Shown here piece by piece: positions 62,636 through 64,000 of a stretch of 64,000 nt of DNA. The position numbers and the translations under genes are program-made. Each line of letters opens with the position of its first letter. Within the stretch, counting starts at the first letter, position 1. The notes under the pieces were generated by a model that had not been told where the DNA came from, ran no database searches, and saw only the letters and a list, made by a program, of their open reading frames with translations. Source of the DNA: Streptomyces caeruleatus (GTDB lineage: Bacteria; Actinomycetota; Actinomycetes; Streptomycetales; Streptomycetaceae); the NCBI RefSeq assembly GCF_001514235.1, contig NZ_KQ948931.1, positions 249,363-313,362 of the forward strand, given 5' to 3'.

Positions 62636-63811
62636 GTGACCGTGGAGAGCACTGCCGCGCGCAAGCCGCGACGCAGCGCCGGTACCAAGAGCACGGCCGG
62701 CAAGACGACCGCGAGGAAATCGCCGAGCACGGACCCCGAGCTCGTGCAGCTGCTGACGCCCGAGGGTAAGCGCGTCAAGAACGCCGAGTACGACAAGTAC
62801 GTCGCCGGCATCACCCCCGAAGAGCTCCGCGGCCTCTACCGCGACATGGTGCTCACCCGCCGCTTCGACGCCGAGGCCACCTCCCTGCAGCGCCAGGGCG
62901 AGCTGGGCCTGTGGGCCTCGCTGCTCGGCCAGGAGGCCGCCCAGATCGGCTCCGGCCGGGCCACCCGCGAGGACGACTACGTCTTCCCGACCTACCGCGA
63001 GCACGGCGTCGCCTGGTGCCGCGGGGTCGACCCGGCCAACCTGCTCGGCATGTTCCGCGGCGTGAACAACGGCGGCTGGGACCCCAACAGCAACAACTTC
63101 CAGCTCTACACGATCGTCATCGGCTCCCAGACGCTGCACGCCACCGGCTACGCGATGGGCATCGCCAAGGACGGCGCGGACAGCGCGGTCATCGCCTACT
63201 TCGGTGACGGCGCCTCCAGCCAGGGCGACGTCGCCGAGTCCTTCACCTTCTCCGCGGTCTACAACGCGCCCGTGGTGTTCTTCTGCCAGAACAACCAGTG
63301 GGCGATCTCCGAGCCGACCGAGAAGCAGACCCGCGTGCCGCTCTACCAGCGCGCACAGGGCTACGGCTTCCCGGGCGTCCGCGTCGACGGCAACGACGTC
63401 CTGGCGTGCCTGGCCGTGACGAAGTGGGCGCTGGAGCGCGCCCGCGCCGGCGAGGGACCCACGCTGGTCGAGGCGTACACCTACCGCATGGGCGCCCACA
63501 CCACCTCCGACGACCCGACGAAGTACCGCGCCGACGAGGAGCGCGAGGCCTGGGAGGCGAAGGACCCGATCCTGCGCGTCCGCCGGTACCTCGAGGCTTC
63601 AAACCACGCGGACGAGGGATTCTTCGCGGAACTGGAGACCGAGAGCGAGGCGTTGGGCAAACGAGTGCGCGAGGCGGTCCGTGCCATGCCGGACCCGGAC
63701 CACTTCGCCATCTTCGAGAACGTGTACGCGGACGGGCATGCGCTCGTCGACGAGGAGCGCGCCCAGTTCGCCGCCTACCAGGCGTCGTTCGCGGACGTAG
63801 AGGGGGCCTGA
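62636..63811 (+). CDS. bkdA: Branched-chain alpha-ketoacid dehydrogenase E1 alpha (second copy)
   Basis: This is a 391-aa paralogue of 46259-47395. A Lys/Arg/Ala/Thr-rich start of ~35 residues is followed by the E1 alpha core: RRFDAEATSLQRQGELGLWA, GDGASSQGDVAESFTFSAVY, FFCQNNQWAISEPTEKQTRV and the HTTSDDPTKYR loop. GTG at 62636 has GGAGGAGC in front. The spacer to the next gene is one base. Confidence 0.94.
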   Translation: MTVESTAARKPRRSAGTKSTAGKTTARKSPSTDPELVQLLTPEGKRVKNAEYDKYVAGITPEELRGLYRDMVLTRRFDAEATSLQRQGELGLWASLLGQEAAQIGSGRATREDDYVFPTYREHGVAWCRGVDPANLLGMFRGVNNGGWDPNSNNFQLYTIVIGSQTLHATGYAMGIAKDGADSAVIAYFGDGASSQGDVAESFTFSAVYNAPVVFFCQNNQWAISEPTEKQTRVPLYQRAQGYGFPGVRVDGNDVLACLAVTKWALERARAGEGPTLVEAYTYRMGAHTTSDDPTKYRADEEREAWEAKDPILRVRRYLEASNHADEGFFAELETESEALGKRVREAVRAMPDPDHFAIFENVYADGHALVDEERAQFAAYQASFADVEGA

Positions 63812-63812
63812 C

Positions 63813-64000
63813 ATGGCGGAGACCGCGACATCCAAGAACATGGCTCTGGCCAAGGCGATCAACGAGTCGCTGCGCCGCGCCCTGGACTCGGACCCCAAGG
63901 TCCTCGTCATGGGCGAGGACGTCGGCAAGCTCGGCGGCGTCTTCCGTGTGACGGACGGCCTTCAGAAGGACTTCGGCGAGAGCCGTGTCATCGACACTCC
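63813..64000 (+). CDS. bkdB: Branched-chain alpha-ketoacid dehydrogenase E1 beta (partial, second copy)
   Basis: The first 62 codons of E1 beta are present and the window ends inside the gene. MGEDVGKLGGVFRVTDGLQK matches the first-operon copy. ATG at 63813 follows GTAGAGGGGG. The E2 gene should follow outside the window. Confidence 0.93.
   Translation, partial: MAETATSKNMALAKAINESLRRALDSDPKVLVMGEDVGKLGGVFRVTDGLQKDFGESRVIDT

Overview
The window is high-GC actinobacterial chromosome, almost certainly from a Streptomyces. The codons are strongly GC3-biased, GTG and TTG starts are common, and TTA codons were seen only in two accessory kinases. The gene order matches the oriC-proximal core of Streptomyces chromosomes: crgA, DUF881, class E sortases, pknB-pbpA-rodA-PP2C-fhaB-fhaA, tRNA-Leu, paa genes, bkd genes and bpa. 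Four parS-type sites and a cluster of DnaA boxes fit a position near oriC.

Region 1 (1-10.5 kb) is accessory. It holds a Ku protein with an unusual tail, a PIN-domain protein, a 3-kb stretch of duplicated and decaying small genes, a Ser/Thr kinase fused to WD40 repeats, and a second membrane kinase broken by one base in a C7 run. It ends near a tRNA/tmRNA-like 3' end followed by a terminator, which looks like an RNA-gene remnant or integration scar.

Region 2 (10.5-29.4 kb) is the conserved cell-envelope and division core. It runs DUF5324, cyclophilin, rhomboid protease, DnaA-box cluster, crgA, DUF881 and three class E sortases with a glutamine amidotransferase. An intact TnpB (transposon nuclease) element separates the second and third sortases, and a DNA-binding/Mrr-type nuclease gene follows. 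The minus-strand operon fhaA-fhaB-PP2C-rodA-pbpA-pknB couples Ser/Thr phosphorylation to peptidoglycan synthesis.

Region 3 (29.8-45.6 kb) starts with tRNA-Leu(CAG). It continues with membrane and housekeeping genes: DUF1304, a GT87-like protein, azoR with an HxlR regulator, DUF2252, a J-domain protein, rhodanese, acyl-CoA dehydrogenase with a KstR-like operator, a DUF5819/HTTM pair and an rRNA/tRNA methylase. The phenylacetate genes paaN and hdh-paaR follow, sharing a divergent operator.

Region 4 (45.6-64 kb) has bkdR divergent from bkdABC, the first branched-chain ketoacid dehydrogenase. Then come a MobA-DUF6457 fusion, moeA, a K+ channel, a DrrAB-like ABC exporter, a quinone oxidoreductase, a repeat-rich anchored surface protein, the proteasome activator bpa, two divergent membrane Ser/Thr kinases, and the start of a second bkd operon cut by the window end. 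The two bkd operons supply acyl-CoA primers for branched-chain fatty acids.
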